Shown piece after piece: positions 54,743-64,000 of a DNA stretch of 64,000 nt. Below the pieces are notes generated by a model, which saw only the letters and a program-made list of their open reading frames with translations, did not search any database and was not told where the DNA came from. How positions within the stretch are numbered: position 1 is the stretch's first letter; each line of letters begins with the position of its first letter. Origin of the DNA: Vibrio sp. SCSIO 43135 (GTDB lineage Bacteria > Pseudomonadota > Gammaproteobacteria > Enterobacterales > Vibrionaceae); the NCBI RefSeq assembly GCF_023716665.1, contig NZ_CP071859.1:1674001-1738000 (forward strand). Reading direction: 5' to 3'. The position numbers and the translations under genes were made by a program.

Positions 54743-55684
54743 ATGAAACGTATATTAGGTCTATCTAGCATTATTGCGCCACTTTTACTAATTGGCTGTG
54801 GTAGCAACGACAGTAACGAAACACATCAAACTAATGTCTCTTTTTTGGTCTCCGATGCGCCCGTTGATTCTGCGGACGCGGTGAGTATTGGTTTTTCTCA
54901 AGTAGAACTCGTCCCTTCTTCTGGTGAATCTATCTTTTTGGATGTCGTACCCAACAACCCAAGCGACGACTATGCCCAAATCGATCTGCTTCAGTATCAA
55001 GGTACAGACTCTGCGCTAATTGTTAGCCAACAACCAGTTCCTGCGGGTCAGTATAAAAATCTTATTCTTCACATTACTAAAGAAAGTAACGTGAATTATG
55101 TCATCGACAATAATGGCCAACAGCCACTCAAGCAGCCTAGTAACAAACTTCAGTTGGGCAGTTTCAGCGTTGATGAACAAAATACACAAGAGTTCACAAT
55201 AGAATTTGATTTACGCCAATCTCTTGTGATGCGAGGAAATGAGAATAGTAACAACGGCTACATACTGAAACCTCATGGCGTTACAATTTTGGACAACGAT
55301 AATGCTGCCAGCCTAAGTGGAACGGTTGATCCATCTCTATTTTGCGCTGATGGTGCGGAGTCGGGATATGTCTACTTATACTCTGGCCTTGACTTAGCGG
55401 CCTCCATGCTAATCGACTTAGTCGATGAGCATGATTCAGAGTTTGATTCATCCGTACCAGTTCCAGAAGGTTCACACACGCCCGTCGCATCTACAGGGGT
55501 TGATGACTCAGGAGCTTATTCATTTGGGTACCTTTCTTCTGGAAACTACACTGCTGCGTTTGCGTGCGACGCTAAGGGTGATGACCCAATTCAATATGAT
55601 GCGATTCCCATCGCGAACCCAGATGGTAGCGTGCATGAAACGACCCTAGAAACAGGGAAGAGTCACATATTGGACTTCAGCTAA
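54743..55684 (+). CDS. DUF4382-family lipoprotein
   Basis: A lipoprotein of about 313 residues. The signal peptide ends in the lipobox LLIGC, with Cys at about residue 19. The N-terminal domain (about 30-190) matches the DUF4382 pattern: VSFLVSDAPVDSADAVSIGF, AQIDLLQYQG and PAGQYKNLILHI. The C-terminal part contains a carboxypeptidase-regulatory-like beta domain (GAYSFGYLSSGNYTAAF). It should sit in a membrane facing the periplasm; function unknown. ATG 54743 is preferred over TTG 54731. Confidence 0.83.
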   Translation: MKRILGLSSIIAPLLLIGCGSNDSNETHQTNVSFLVSDAPVDSADAVSIGFSQVELVPSSGESIFLDVVPNNPSDDYAQIDLLQYQGTDSALIVSQQPVPAGQYKNLILHITKESNVNYVIDNNGQQPLKQPSNKLQLGSFSVDEQNTQEFTIEFDLRQSLVMRGNENSNNGYILKPHGVTILDNDNAASLSGTVDPSLFCADGAESGYVYLYSGLDLAASMLIDLVDEHDSEFDSSVPVPEGSHTPVASTGVDDSGAYSFGYLSSGNYTAAFACDAKGDDPIQYDAIPIANPDGSVHETTLETGKSHILDFS

Positions 55685-55693
55685 ACACCGCAC

Positions 55694-55721
55694 AGGGCAA
55701 GCTTTTGAGCTTGCCCTTTTC
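55694..55721 (+). terminator. Rho-independent terminator after the DUF4382 gene
   Basis: AGGGCAAGC pairs with GCTTGCCCT across a 6-nt loop and runs into TTTTC, 10 bp after the stop. Confidence 0.87.
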
Positions 55722-55750
55722 ATAAGTTCAATTAGAGAGCTACAGCCCCT

Positions 55751-55766
55751 GCGCAAACGTTTGCTT
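55751..55766. promoter_or_regulatory. PurR operator upstream of purT
   Basis: GCGCAAACGTTTGCTT matches the PurR consensus ACGCAAACGTTTGCGT at 13 of 16 positions and lies 67 bp before the purT start. Purine repression of purT is expected from this site. Confidence 0.85.
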
Positions 55767-55832
55767 TTTAGAAAAACTTAAGTATCATGCCTGCAAATTT
55801 ACTGTTCCCCTTTCAAAGTTTAAGGATTTTGT

Positions 55833-57008
55833 ATGTTTGGTACTGCTACCCGTAAAAGTGCTACCCGCGTGCTGCTGCTTGGTTCCGGTGAATTAGGCAA
55901 AGAAGTAGCGATTGAATGCCAGCGTCTCGGCTTAGAAGTTATCGCCTGTGATCGCTATGAGAACGCACCAGCAATGCAAGTTGCTCACAGAAGTTACGTA
56001 CTCGACATGCTTGATGGTGAAGCTCTGCAAGCTATCATAGAAAAAGAGCAGCCGGACTATGTTGTACCTGAAATCGAAGCCATCGCGACAGGCAAGCTAG
56101 TAGAGCTAGAAGCGAAAGGCCTTAACGTTGTTCCTACTGCTAATGCGACCAAACTCACCATGAACCGTGAAGGTATCCGCCGTTTAGCAGCAGAAAAGTT
56201 GGAACTAACTACTTCTCCATACCAGTTTGCTGACAGCTTTGAACAATTTGCTGCCGCTGTTGAACACGTAGGCATTCCATGTGTATGTAAGCCAGTCATG
56301 AGCTCTTCAGGTAAAGGCCAAAGTGTCATTAAATCTGAAGACGATATTCAAAAAGCATGGGACTACGCACAAGAAGGCGGACGTACGGGCGCAGGCCGAG
56401 TTATTGTCGAAGGTTTTATCGACTTCGATTACGAGATCACTCTACTTACTGTACGTGCCGTGGATGGTGTTCATTTCTGCGCACCTATTGGTCATCGTCA
56501 GGAAGATGGCGATTATCGTGAATCATGGCAACCGCAGGCGATGTCAGACATTGCACTCAAAGCTGCAGAATATACGGCAGAGCAAGTCGTTAACGCATTA
56601 GGTGGCTACGGTATTTTTGGCGTCGAGCTATTTGTTAAAGGTGACAAGGTCATCTTCAATGAAGTTTCCCCCCGCCCACATGACACAGGCCTAGTCACAC
56701 TCATTTCTCAAGATACCTCTGAATTCGCGCTGCATGTTCGAGCTTTCACAGGAATGCCAGTTAACGCGATTACTCAGTACGGCCCTTCTGCATCTGCTGT
56801 TGTGCTTGGTGAAGGTAAATCTAACAACATCCAATTCGATGGTATGACAGAGGCCTTAGCCGCACCACAAACTCAGCTGCGCCTTTTTGGCAAACCAGAC
56901 ATTGATGGCCGACGTCGACTTGGCGTATCTCTAACACGCCGAGCATCGATTGAAAAAGCGGTGGAAGATGCCGTTGAGTGTGCGAGTAAGATTAAGGTTA
57001 TCTACTAA
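55833..57008 (+). CDS. purT: Formate-dependent phosphoribosylglycinamide formyltransferase
   Basis: PurT uses formate and ATP to formylate GAR in purine synthesis, independently of folate. The 391-residue ATP-grasp enzyme has [20 protein letters not shown] at the N-terminus, [12 protein letters not shown] in the ATP-grasp lid, GIFGVELFV and [19 protein letters not shown] precedes the ATG, and a PurR box and a palindromic terminator flank the gene. Confidence 0.96.
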   Translation: MFGTATRKSATRVLLLGSGELGKEVAIECQRLGLEVIACDRYENAPAMQVAHRSYVLDMLDGEALQAIIEKEQPDYVVPEIEAIATGKLVELEAKGLNVVPTANATKLTMNREGIRRLAAEKLELTTSPYQFADSFEQFAAAVEHVGIPCVCKPVMSSSGKGQSVIKSEDDIQKAWDYAQEGGRTGAGRVIVEGFIDFDYEITLLTVRAVDGVHFCAPIGHRQEDGDYRESWQPQAMSDIALKAAEYTAEQVVNALGGYGIFGVELFVKGDKVIFNEVSPRPHDTGLVTLISQDTSEFALHVRAFTGMPVNAITQYGPSASAVVLGEGKSNNIQFDGMTEALAAPQTQLRLFGKPDIDGRRRLGVSLTRRASIEKAVEDAVECASKIKVIY

Positions 57009-57012
57009 AAAT

Positions 57013-57039
57013 AAAAGGGCTGATTAATCAGCCCTTTTT
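57013..57039. terminator. Palindromic terminator after purT
   Basis: A perfect 26-bp palindrome with arm AAAAGGGCTGATT followed by a T-run, starting 4 bp after the purT stop. It can also act on the convergent tpm gene. Confidence 0.9.
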
Positions 57040-57108
57040 CATTCCATTGTGCCGTCCTGAAATGTGTTTACACATTAAGAACGAATTATGACAATAGATG
57101 AGAATTAA

Positions 57109-57747
57109 TCACTCTATTAGCCACACCTCTTCCGCAAAACGGCTCAACACTTTGTTTTTCGGTGGGATTGCGTTTTTATCGTCGCGATTTAAGTTCGTCA
57201 CCTTATAGCCTTCGAACAAGGCTTCTATCTCTGCTTTAGGTACACTGAATGGAGGCCCCGACATTTCATCTTGTGGGTAATCTAAAGTAATCAGCAAGAT
57301 ACGCCCTTCCGGCTTTAACAATCCTTTGATTCTTTCTGCGTATTCGACGCGCATATCTTCAGGTAGAGCAATCAGTGCTGCGCGATCATAGATGATATCC
57401 GCACTTTGCAATGGCGCAGTGAAGAAGTCTCCCGTATAAATCGACAGTTCATCAAACTGATACAGTTCATGCTGCCCATTTAATGTGGTGACGGTTGGTG
57501 TATAAAAGTGCTCGGAGAAAAATGAACGTACAGCAATATTGCTTAGTTCAACGCCTTGAACCTCATTGTGCTTAGTGGCAAGCCATACTAAGTCTTCCGA
57601 CTTACCACACAGCGGAACTAACACATTACTCTCTCTAGTAGGACGAGTGGCTTGCCAAAATTCAATCAGTAGCGGATTTACGTCTTCTAAATGGAAACCA
57701 ATTTGGTTCGCTGCCCACTTATTGTGCCAAAATTCTTGGTCTCTCAT
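57109..57747 (-). CDS. tpm: Thiopurine S-methyltransferase
   Basis: A SAM-dependent methyltransferase of 212 residues, typical for bacterial TPMT. It begins [20 protein letters not shown], with [16 protein letters not shown] (SAM-binding motif I), [16 protein letters not shown] (motif post-I/II) and [19 protein letters not shown]. Bacterial TPMT can methylate selenium and tellurium oxyanions and thiopurines. ATG 57747 gives the standard N-terminus; an upstream ATG at 57804 adds 19 unlikely residues. Confidence 0.93.
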   Translation of the reverse strand: MRDQEFWHNKWAANQIGFHLEDVNPLLIEFWQATRPTRESNVLVPLCGKSEDLVWLATKHNEVQGVELSNIAVRSFFSEHFYTPTVTTLNGQHELYQFDELSIYTGDFFTAPLQSADIIYDRAALIALPEDMRVEYAERIKGLLKPEGRILLITLDYPQDEMSGPPFSVPKAEIEALFEGYKVTNLNRDDKNAIPPKNKVLSRFAEEVWLIE

Positions 57748-58082
57748 TGCTGTACTCTCTTGTTGACCGTTGTGGACATAGCCTAACGGAAAATACCTCA
57801 TCACCCAAGTCGATTTAAAGATGAATAGAACCGTTCATTTTGTATTAATCTTCGTTGGTTATAATTGCTTACAAGTTATGAGTGAACTTACTCACTATAT
57901 GTCACTCAAACTAGTGTGAAATCAATATGTGATTGAGCGCAAGAATTTAAAATACTCGGGTGTTCAGAGGTTGTTTTGCTAACTTTGAACCCCATAAATT
58001 GAATAGCAACTCTTATTTGTAATGTTATTGGCGTCCTTTAAGTACTCCTTTTAACCATGACACTGCAAGTTAAGGAGAGTGA
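57748..58082. other. Divergent tpm-relV promoter region
   Basis: 335 bp with no gene. AT-rich; contains a GAGT...ACTC dyad near 57881 and several TCACT/AGTGTGA half-sites, but no site that I can assign to a named regulator. AAGGAG at its 3' end is the relV ribosome-binding site. Confidence 0.35.
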
Positions 58083-58859
58083 ATGAGCTTATTTCTTCGT
58101 ACTACAGCACTGATGCTATTGGTACTAAGCCGTGCACCTGCATTCGCAGCGATTCCAACCGCCCCAAGTGGTGAGCAAAACCGTTCTACGACAAGCCAGA
58201 ACGAAGTCTGCTCTAAGCTATTCAAACACAGCTTGAGCGGTCTTTACGGCATTCAATCAACCGATGTTACACCTCTTCAACCGTATTCTGATTTCGATAT
58301 TCTTTACAGCAAAGCTCACCAAGCTCAGCATGAGCTAGAAACTATTTGTAAAAGTACTGCGCTACTGACTTCTACTGATGCCTATTTCGCTGGTGTTAAA
58401 TCTCAAAAGCGTGCAGAAGAAAAAATTCAGCATGAACTTGGCGGTAAACCAGAGCGAATTACAGACTTAGCTCGCGCAACAATCGTTGCTGACGATGTGG
58501 CAAGTTTAATGGAAGTTTATGAAGTGCTTAACCGAGAAACAACTGTAGTCAAAGTGAAAAACCGTTTTAAAAAGCCAGGTGATTCAGGCTACCGTGACTT
58601 AAACTTGCTGGTTCAACTTCCGAAAACCGACATCATTGCAGAAGTGCAGCTCCACTTAAAAGCGATCGCTGATGTTAAAAATGGTCCAGAACATGATTTA
58701 TATGAAGTAATTCAAACCATTGAACGTAAAGCGGCGGCTGAAAACCGAACCTTTACTGAGTTTGAACAAGCTCAAATCGCCAATATGCGCCGTGAGTCTC
58801 GCGAACTATACCAAAACGCGTGGCAACCTTATATCACCACTCACTTACAAGCAGCATAG
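58083..58859 (+). CDS. relV: RelV-type small alarmone (p)ppGpp synthetase
   Basis: A 258-residue RelA/SpoT-domain protein matching V. cholerae RelV in length and neighbourhood (purT, tpm, ihfA, pheST). Synthetase residues reported for RelV (K107, D129, R132, L150 and E188, from memory) correspond here to K106, D128, R131, L149 and E187, in GVKSQKR, ITDLARATIV, EVLNRE and IIAEVQLHL. It has no hydrolase domain. It should make pppGpp/ppGpp from GTP/GDP and ATP under glucose or fatty-acid limitation. The first 22 residues (MSLFLRTTALMLLVLSRAPAFA) look like a signal peptide, odd for an enzyme needing cytoplasmic substrates. AAGGAG fixes the ATG. Confidence 0.9.
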   Translation: MSLFLRTTALMLLVLSRAPAFAAIPTAPSGEQNRSTTSQNEVCSKLFKHSLSGLYGIQSTDVTPLQPYSDFDILYSKAHQAQHELETICKSTALLTSTDAYFAGVKSQKRAEEKIQHELGGKPERITDLARATIVADDVASLMEVYEVLNRETTVVKVKNRFKKPGDSGYRDLNLLVQLPKTDIIAEVQLHLKAIADVKNGPEHDLYEVIQTIERKAAAENRTFTEFEQAQIANMRRESRELYQNAWQPYITTHLQAA

Positions 58860-58864
58860 AAACG

Positions 58865-58891
58865 AAAAGCGGCCTACTGGCCGCTTTTTTT
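58865..58891 (+). terminator. Rho-independent terminator after relV
   Basis: AAAAGCGGCC pairs with GGCCGCTTTT across TACT and is followed by TTT, 5 bp after the stop. Confidence 0.9.
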
Positions 58892-58939
58892 ATGCGTTTT
58901 CGCTGTCATCCTAAGTCACTAGAACCAAGTAGCAGAGAC

Positions 58940-58964
58940 AAAAAGACCACGCGCTGCGTGGTCT
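58940..58964 (-). terminator. Rho-independent terminator after ihfA
   Basis: AGACCACGC pairs with GCGTGGTCT across a 3-nt loop; the plus-strand A-run gives TTTTT on the ihfA transcript. Confidence 0.85.
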
Positions 58965-58974
58965 ATTGCTTGGG

Positions 58975-59271
58975 CTACTTCTCAACCTTAATGTTTTCTA
59001 CTCGGGCTTTTAGTTTTTGTCCCGGGCGGAATGTCACTACTCGTCGAGCAGAAATCGGAATGTCTTCACCAGTCTTAGGATTTCGACCCGGACGTTCATT
59101 CTTGTCACGAAGATCAAAGTTACCAAAACCTGACAGTTTTACCTGTTCGCCACTTTCGAGTGCCTTACGGATTTCTTCGAAAAACACTTCAACCGTTTCC
59201 TTGGCATCCCGTTTACTGTATCCAAGCTTTTCAAACAGGTTCTCAGCCAATTCGGCCTTTGTGAGCGCCAT
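58975..59271 (-). CDS. ihfA: Integration host factor subunit alpha
   Basis: A 98-residue DNA-bending protein that pairs with Ihf[35 protein letters not shown] and [20 protein letters not shown] are diagnostic; the proline in RPGRNPKTG intercalates DNA. In E. coli ihfA follows pheT directly; here 1.27 kb with an opposing gene separates them, so ihfA must have its own promoter. IHF often assists sigma-54 promoters such as those in the syp locus. Confidence 0.97.
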   Translation of the reverse strand: MALTKAELAENLFEKLGYSKRDAKETVEVFFEEIRKALESGEQVKLSGFGNFDLRDKNERPGRNPKTGEDIPISARRVVTFRPGQKLKARVENIKVEK

Positions 59272-59715
59272 AAAACTTCCCTCAAAGCTGTGTTAAACAT
59301 TGCTGTCTAAACGACAGCGCCAAAGCATTTCGCCTAGCCAATCAACAACATATCGGCTTTACCTTGGAAAGTGTATGCCAAGCTTCTGATTTTCGCCAAC
59401 TTTTTTCTTGGGCGATTGTATATTAGCCAGCAAAAACAACCACATAACCACACAATAATTCAGTATAATATACTCACAATACTCTGATTTCACTGTCATT
59501 TTCAGACCATTCATCGGCTACTAATACATATATCAGCAAAACACTCTTACAGACTTTGTAGCAATATTTTTTTGCCTAGTTCACAAATAAATCCTAAAAA
59601 CCTTAATAAATCAGTAAGTTGATGCTGACTTTAATATTAGTGTTGTTTCAGTTATATTCCTTTCACATTACGACATTTTATGCGTTTCTTTCGGGACCTC
59701 TAGGTACTTACGGCC
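59272..59715. other. AT-rich gap between ihfA and the metallophosphoesterase gene
   Basis: 444 bp with no supported gene; it should hold the ihfA promoter and the promoter of the divergent metallophosphoesterase. A small dyad CTTGG/CCAAG lies near 59362-59381. Nothing else is recognised. Confidence 0.35.
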
Positions 59716-60441
59716 ATGACGACAATTTACCAAATTAGTGACTGCCATTTAGGTGATGAAACAAGTTATCGCAACCTTGCCCGTGCTCTAAAGCTGGCTC
59801 AAGATGATGCTGAATGTACACATATTCTTCTCACGGGTGATATTTGCTGTGGCCCCAAAGTAGGAAGTTACAAAAACTTAGTTAGCTTCATCGATGAATA
59901 CATACAAGACAAAGTGATCATCGCAATCGCAGGTAACCACGATGATGATCTACTAATGAGAGTTGAGCTAAAGGGCTCTTCTATTTCCATGCCCAGCAAA
60001 ACCAATATATCTGGCCGACAATTTCTATTTCTTAATTCCAGCAATAAACCAATCGATAATACCCATCCGTTGGGCTCGGGGCGTTTGAACAACCGAGATT
60101 TTGCAACGTTCAAAAAGCAACTTCGAAAATCGACCAACCCTGTCGTGGTCATTCACCATCCTATTATTCGAGTGGGCTCTGAATGGATGAAAGCAATTTG
60201 CTTGGAAAACGATACTGAAGTTTTCCAAGCACTTCAGAAGCATCAAGTTGAAGAGGTCATATGCGGCCATGGACATGATGAGATTGTAGAAATGCAGCAA
60301 GGAGTGACTCAATATATGGCGCCTTCCACCGCATATGGATTTGATCATTCCGTCGAGAAGTATAATCGAACAGAAAATATTGGAGTCAGCAGAGTTGTGG
60401 TTGCCCCAGGCAGACTCCATTACGAAGCCATTTATTTATAG
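59716..60441 (+). CDS. Calcineurin-like metallophosphoesterase (CpdA-related)
   Basis: A 241-residue binuclear metallophosphatase. All motifs are present: YQISDCHLGDE (DxH), LLTGDICCG (GD), IAGNHDDD (GNHD), VVVIHHP and CGHGHDEIV (GHxH). It resembles CpdA-type cyclic-AMP phosphodiesterases, but the substrate cannot be fixed from sequence. It is placed opposite in strand between pheT and ihfA, breaking the usual pheST-ihfA arrangement. The ribosome-binding site is weak. Confidence 0.82.
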   Translation: MTTIYQISDCHLGDETSYRNLARALKLAQDDAECTHILLTGDICCGPKVGSYKNLVSFIDEYIQDKVIIAIAGNHDDDLLMRVELKGSSISMPSKTNISGRQFLFLNSSNKPIDNTHPLGSGRLNNRDFATFKKQLRKSTNPVVVIHHPIIRVGSEWMKAICLENDTEVFQALQKHQVEEVICGHGHDEIVEMQQGVTQYMAPSTAYGFDHSVEKYNRTENIGVSRVVVAPGRLHYEAIYL

Positions 60442-60483
60442 GCACCGACAGACGACCTGAAAGGCCTGAAATAAAGCGAGGGC

Positions 60484-60518
60484 CATAAAAAAACCCTGCC
60501 GATTGAGCAGGGTTTTTA
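60484..60518. terminator. Bidirectional terminator between the metallophosphoesterase gene and pheT
   Basis: AAACCCTGC pairs with GCAGGGTTT across a 7-nt loop, with an A-run on the left and TTTTT on the right; it serves both convergent genes. Confidence 0.88.
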
Positions 60519-60536
60519 CTATCTAATCAGAAATAA

Positions 60537-62946
60537 TTAGTCACGAAGTGACGCACCAAACTTCTCAGATACGTGAGCAACGATAGCATCAACCGCGCCA
60601 GCGATATCTGCATCTTCAAGCGTACGCTCTACAGATTGTAGTGTTAGCGCGATAGCTAGGCTCTTCTTACCTTCTTCAACGCCTTTACCAACGTAAACGT
60701 CGAACAGTTTCGCATCTTTCAGGAACTCGCCACCTTGCTCTAGACACGCTGCAACGATGTCGCCAGAAGCCACTGCTTCATCAACAACTACGGCGATGTC
60801 ACGACGGTTTGATGGGAACTTAGAAAGCTGTACTGCTTCTGGAATCACTTTAGTGTTGATTGCAGTCCATTCCACTTCGAATACGATAGTACGGCCGTTT
60901 AGACCAAACTTACGCTCAAGCTCAGGGTGAACTGTACCAATCACACCAACTTGCTTGCCATCAACGATGATAGCTGCAGATTGACCTGGGTGAAGCGCTG
61001 GGTTCGCTGCTTTATCTTCAGCAGAAAGCGCTGCGAAAGAGTACGCTGCTTCATTTGCTGTTAGCTCAAGAACCGCTTCTAGATCGCCTTTAAGATCGAA
61101 GAAATCAACGGTGTTAGTTTCAATGTCCCAGTGCTCTTCGCTGCGAGTACCTGCGATAACACCTGCAAGCATAGGCTCTTGGCGCATACCATTTTCAGCA
61201 GACTCACATGGAATGAAACGTAGGCCGTATTCGAATAGACGAACGCGTGGCTGTTGACGTTTCTGGTTGTGAACCACAGTGTTTAGTAGACCTTGGATTA
61301 GGCCTAGGCGCATTGCTGACATGTCCGCAGAGATTGGGAATGGCAGGATTAGTGGCTCAACACCTGGAACAACAAGCTTTTGCTGCTCTGGCTCAACGAA
61401 GCTGTAAGTGATTGCTTCTTGGTAACCACGGTCAACCAATAGGTTACGAACGCGTTTTAGCGGAATGTTCGCTTCAACGTGGTCGTGCATCTTAAGTGCT
61501 GCCGCTGGGTTCTGATTAGGGATGTTATCGTAACCGTAGATACGACCTACTTCTTCAATTAGGTCTTGCTCGATTGCGATATCAAAACGCCATGTTGGTG
61601 CTGTTGCAGTCCAACCTGCGTCAGTCGTTTCAACCGTTAGGCCAAGACGCTCTAGGATTTCAACAACATCGCTGTCTGCAATGTGGTGACCTAGTAGGCT
61701 GTCTAGCTTAGTGCGACGTAGTGATACTGTGTTTGCTTTTGGTAGGTCAGCTTCTGACTCTACTGCAACAACAGGTGCTACTTCACCACCACAGATCTCA
61801 ACAAGAAGTTCTGTTGCACGCTCCATTGCGCTTGTTTGTAGTGCGAAATCGACACCACGCTCAAAACGCATTGAAGAATCTGTGTGTAGACCATAGCTAC
61901 GTGCGCGACCACGGATGTGGTCTGGTGCGAAGAACGCACACTCAAGTAGTACGTCTTTAGTTTCAGTGGTTACACCAGACTCTTCACCACCGAAAATACC
62001 TGCGATAGCAAGTGCTTTGTTGTGGTCTGCGACAACTAGAGTATCAGCGTTTAGCTCAGCTTCGTTACCGTCTAGTAGAGTTAGCTTCTCGCCCTGCTCT
62101 GCCATACGAACAACGATGCCACCTTCAATCTTAGCAAGATCGAATGCGTGCATTGGCTGGCCTTGCTCTAGAAGAACAAAGTTAGTGATGTCTACAACTG
62201 GATCGATAGAGCGGATACCACAGCGGCGCAGTTTCTCTTGCATCCATAGTGGTGTTTCAGCTTGAACGTTTACGTTCTTAACCACACGGCCAAGGTAACA
62301 TGGACATGCTGCAGTCGCTTTCACTTCGATAGAAACTGTGTCGTCGATAGCTGGTGCTACTGCGTTTACTGCAGGCTCAGTTACGTCAGCACGGTTTAGA
62401 ACGCCAACTTCACGCGCCATACCACGGATGCTGAAACAGTCAGCGCGGTTAGCCGTTAGGTCTACGTCTACTGTTACGTCGTCAAGACCTAGGAATTCGC
62501 GGAAATCAGTACCGATTGCTGCGTCTTCTGCTAGCTCCATGATGCCATCAGATTCAACGTCGATGCCTAGTTCAGAGAATGAACACAGCATGCCGTGTGA
62601 TGGTTGACCACGTAGTTTTGCTTTTTTGATTTTGAAATCGCCTGGTAGAACTGCACCAACAGTCGCTACAGCAACTTTGATACCTAGGCGACAGTTAGAT
62701 GCGCCACAAACGATGTCTAGAAGTTCTTCAGCACCAACATCTACTTTAGTTACACGTAGTTTGTCAGCGTCTGGGTGTTGACCACACTCACTCAACCACT
62801 TTACCTACTTTAACGCCAGTGAAAGAACCAGCAACAGGTAGTACGTCGTCTACTTCTAGACCCGCCATTGTGATTTGGTGTGTAAGTTCGTCAGTCGATA
62901 CCGCAGGGTTTACCCACTCACGAAGCCAAGATTCGCTAAATTTCAT
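60537..62946 (-). pseudogene. pheT: Phenylalanine-tRNA ligase beta subunit, frameshifted by a 4-bp duplication
   Basis: PheT pairs with PheS to charge tRNA-Phe. The gene starts at ATG 62946 ([20 protein letters not shown]) and reads correctly to VGKVVE, then hits TGA at 62788-62790. The family sequence continues as [14 protein letters not shown], which resumes in another frame because CTCA is present twice in a row at 62787-62794. The downstream open frame (from a TTG at 62795) runs 752 residues and includes the OB-fold tRNA-binding region, B3/B4, B5 and the anticodon-binding domain, with no other break. Without the extra 4 bp the protein would be about 801 residues. Since pheT is essential, a sequencing or assembly error, or a recent mutation, should be considered. 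Confidence 0.9.
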
Positions 62947-62964
62947 AGTGATGTATCCCCTGGA

Positions 62965-63963
<999 letters not shown>

Positions 63964-64000
63964 CTATGTTTGCACATAAGTGGTAGTGTCCATAAGGTTC

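Overview
The window is chromosomal DNA of a Vibrio species (Gammaproteobacteria). The evidence is the riboflavin synthase/NorM pair, a syp (symbiosis polysaccharide)-type locus, a Vibrio-type small alarmone synthetase (RelV), type VI secretion (T6SS) genes, and the pheS-pheT / ihfA / relV / tpm / purT neighbourhood. I cannot name the species.

Layout. 1-4268: end of a T6SS cluster (tssM and a protein kinase). 4298-7382: riboflavin synthase, the NorM efflux pump and an exported ATP-dependent DNA ligase. 7500-25780: an 18-kb syp-like exopolysaccharide/biofilm locus in four transcription units, each with a sigma-54 -24/-12 promoter and an upstream TTCTCA..TTTGA box that should bind the sigma-54 activator SypG encoded in the locus. 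25859-26434: a MazG-like pyrophosphohydrolase. 26596-28830: a KAP-family P-loop NTPase that looks like a single captured gene cassette, with an attC-like hairpin just after its stop codon and GTTAGCA at both ends. 29119-37023: cobalamin uptake and late synthesis (btuCD; cobT-S-U-C), with astE and oligoendopeptidase F. 37402-40833: a tiny basic ORF, a Rossmann oxidoreductase, a divergent MFS pump/AraC regulator pair and a Dabb protein. 41301-44938: sbcB, then yohJ-yohK-cdd. 45011-50036: an orphan T6SS island (hcp, a VgrG carrying a muramidase, a coupled immunity candidate and two more exported small proteins). 50317-55684: an AEC transporter, a CDGSH/glutamate-synthase-like FMN protein, an exported amidohydrolase and a DUF4382 lipoprotein. 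55751-63948: purT with a PurR box, tpm, relV, ihfA, a metallophosphoesterase, a frameshifted pheT, and pheS.

How the genes fit together. In the syp-like locus, SypF (hybrid kinase with receiver and HPt domains) should phosphorylate SypG, which with sigma-54 activates sypA-H, sypI, sypM-O and sypP-R. The products cover sugar-phosphate priming (SypR), glycosyl transfer (SypH, I, N, P, Q), acetylation (SypM), chain-length control (SypO/SypD) and outer-membrane export (SypC). Two departures from the V. fischeri layout stand out. A PhnD-like periplasmic binding protein sits where sypE would be, directly before the sensor kinase. No Wzx flippase or Wzy polymerase is encoded between sypA and sypR.

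The strongest oddities are the cassette-like KAP NTPase, a 4-bp tandem duplication that frameshifts the essential pheT gene near codon 52, a signal-peptide-like N-terminus on RelV, and the periplasmic-binding protein/sensor pairing in the syp locus. No tRNA, rRNA, insertion sequence, prophage or CRISPR array was seen.
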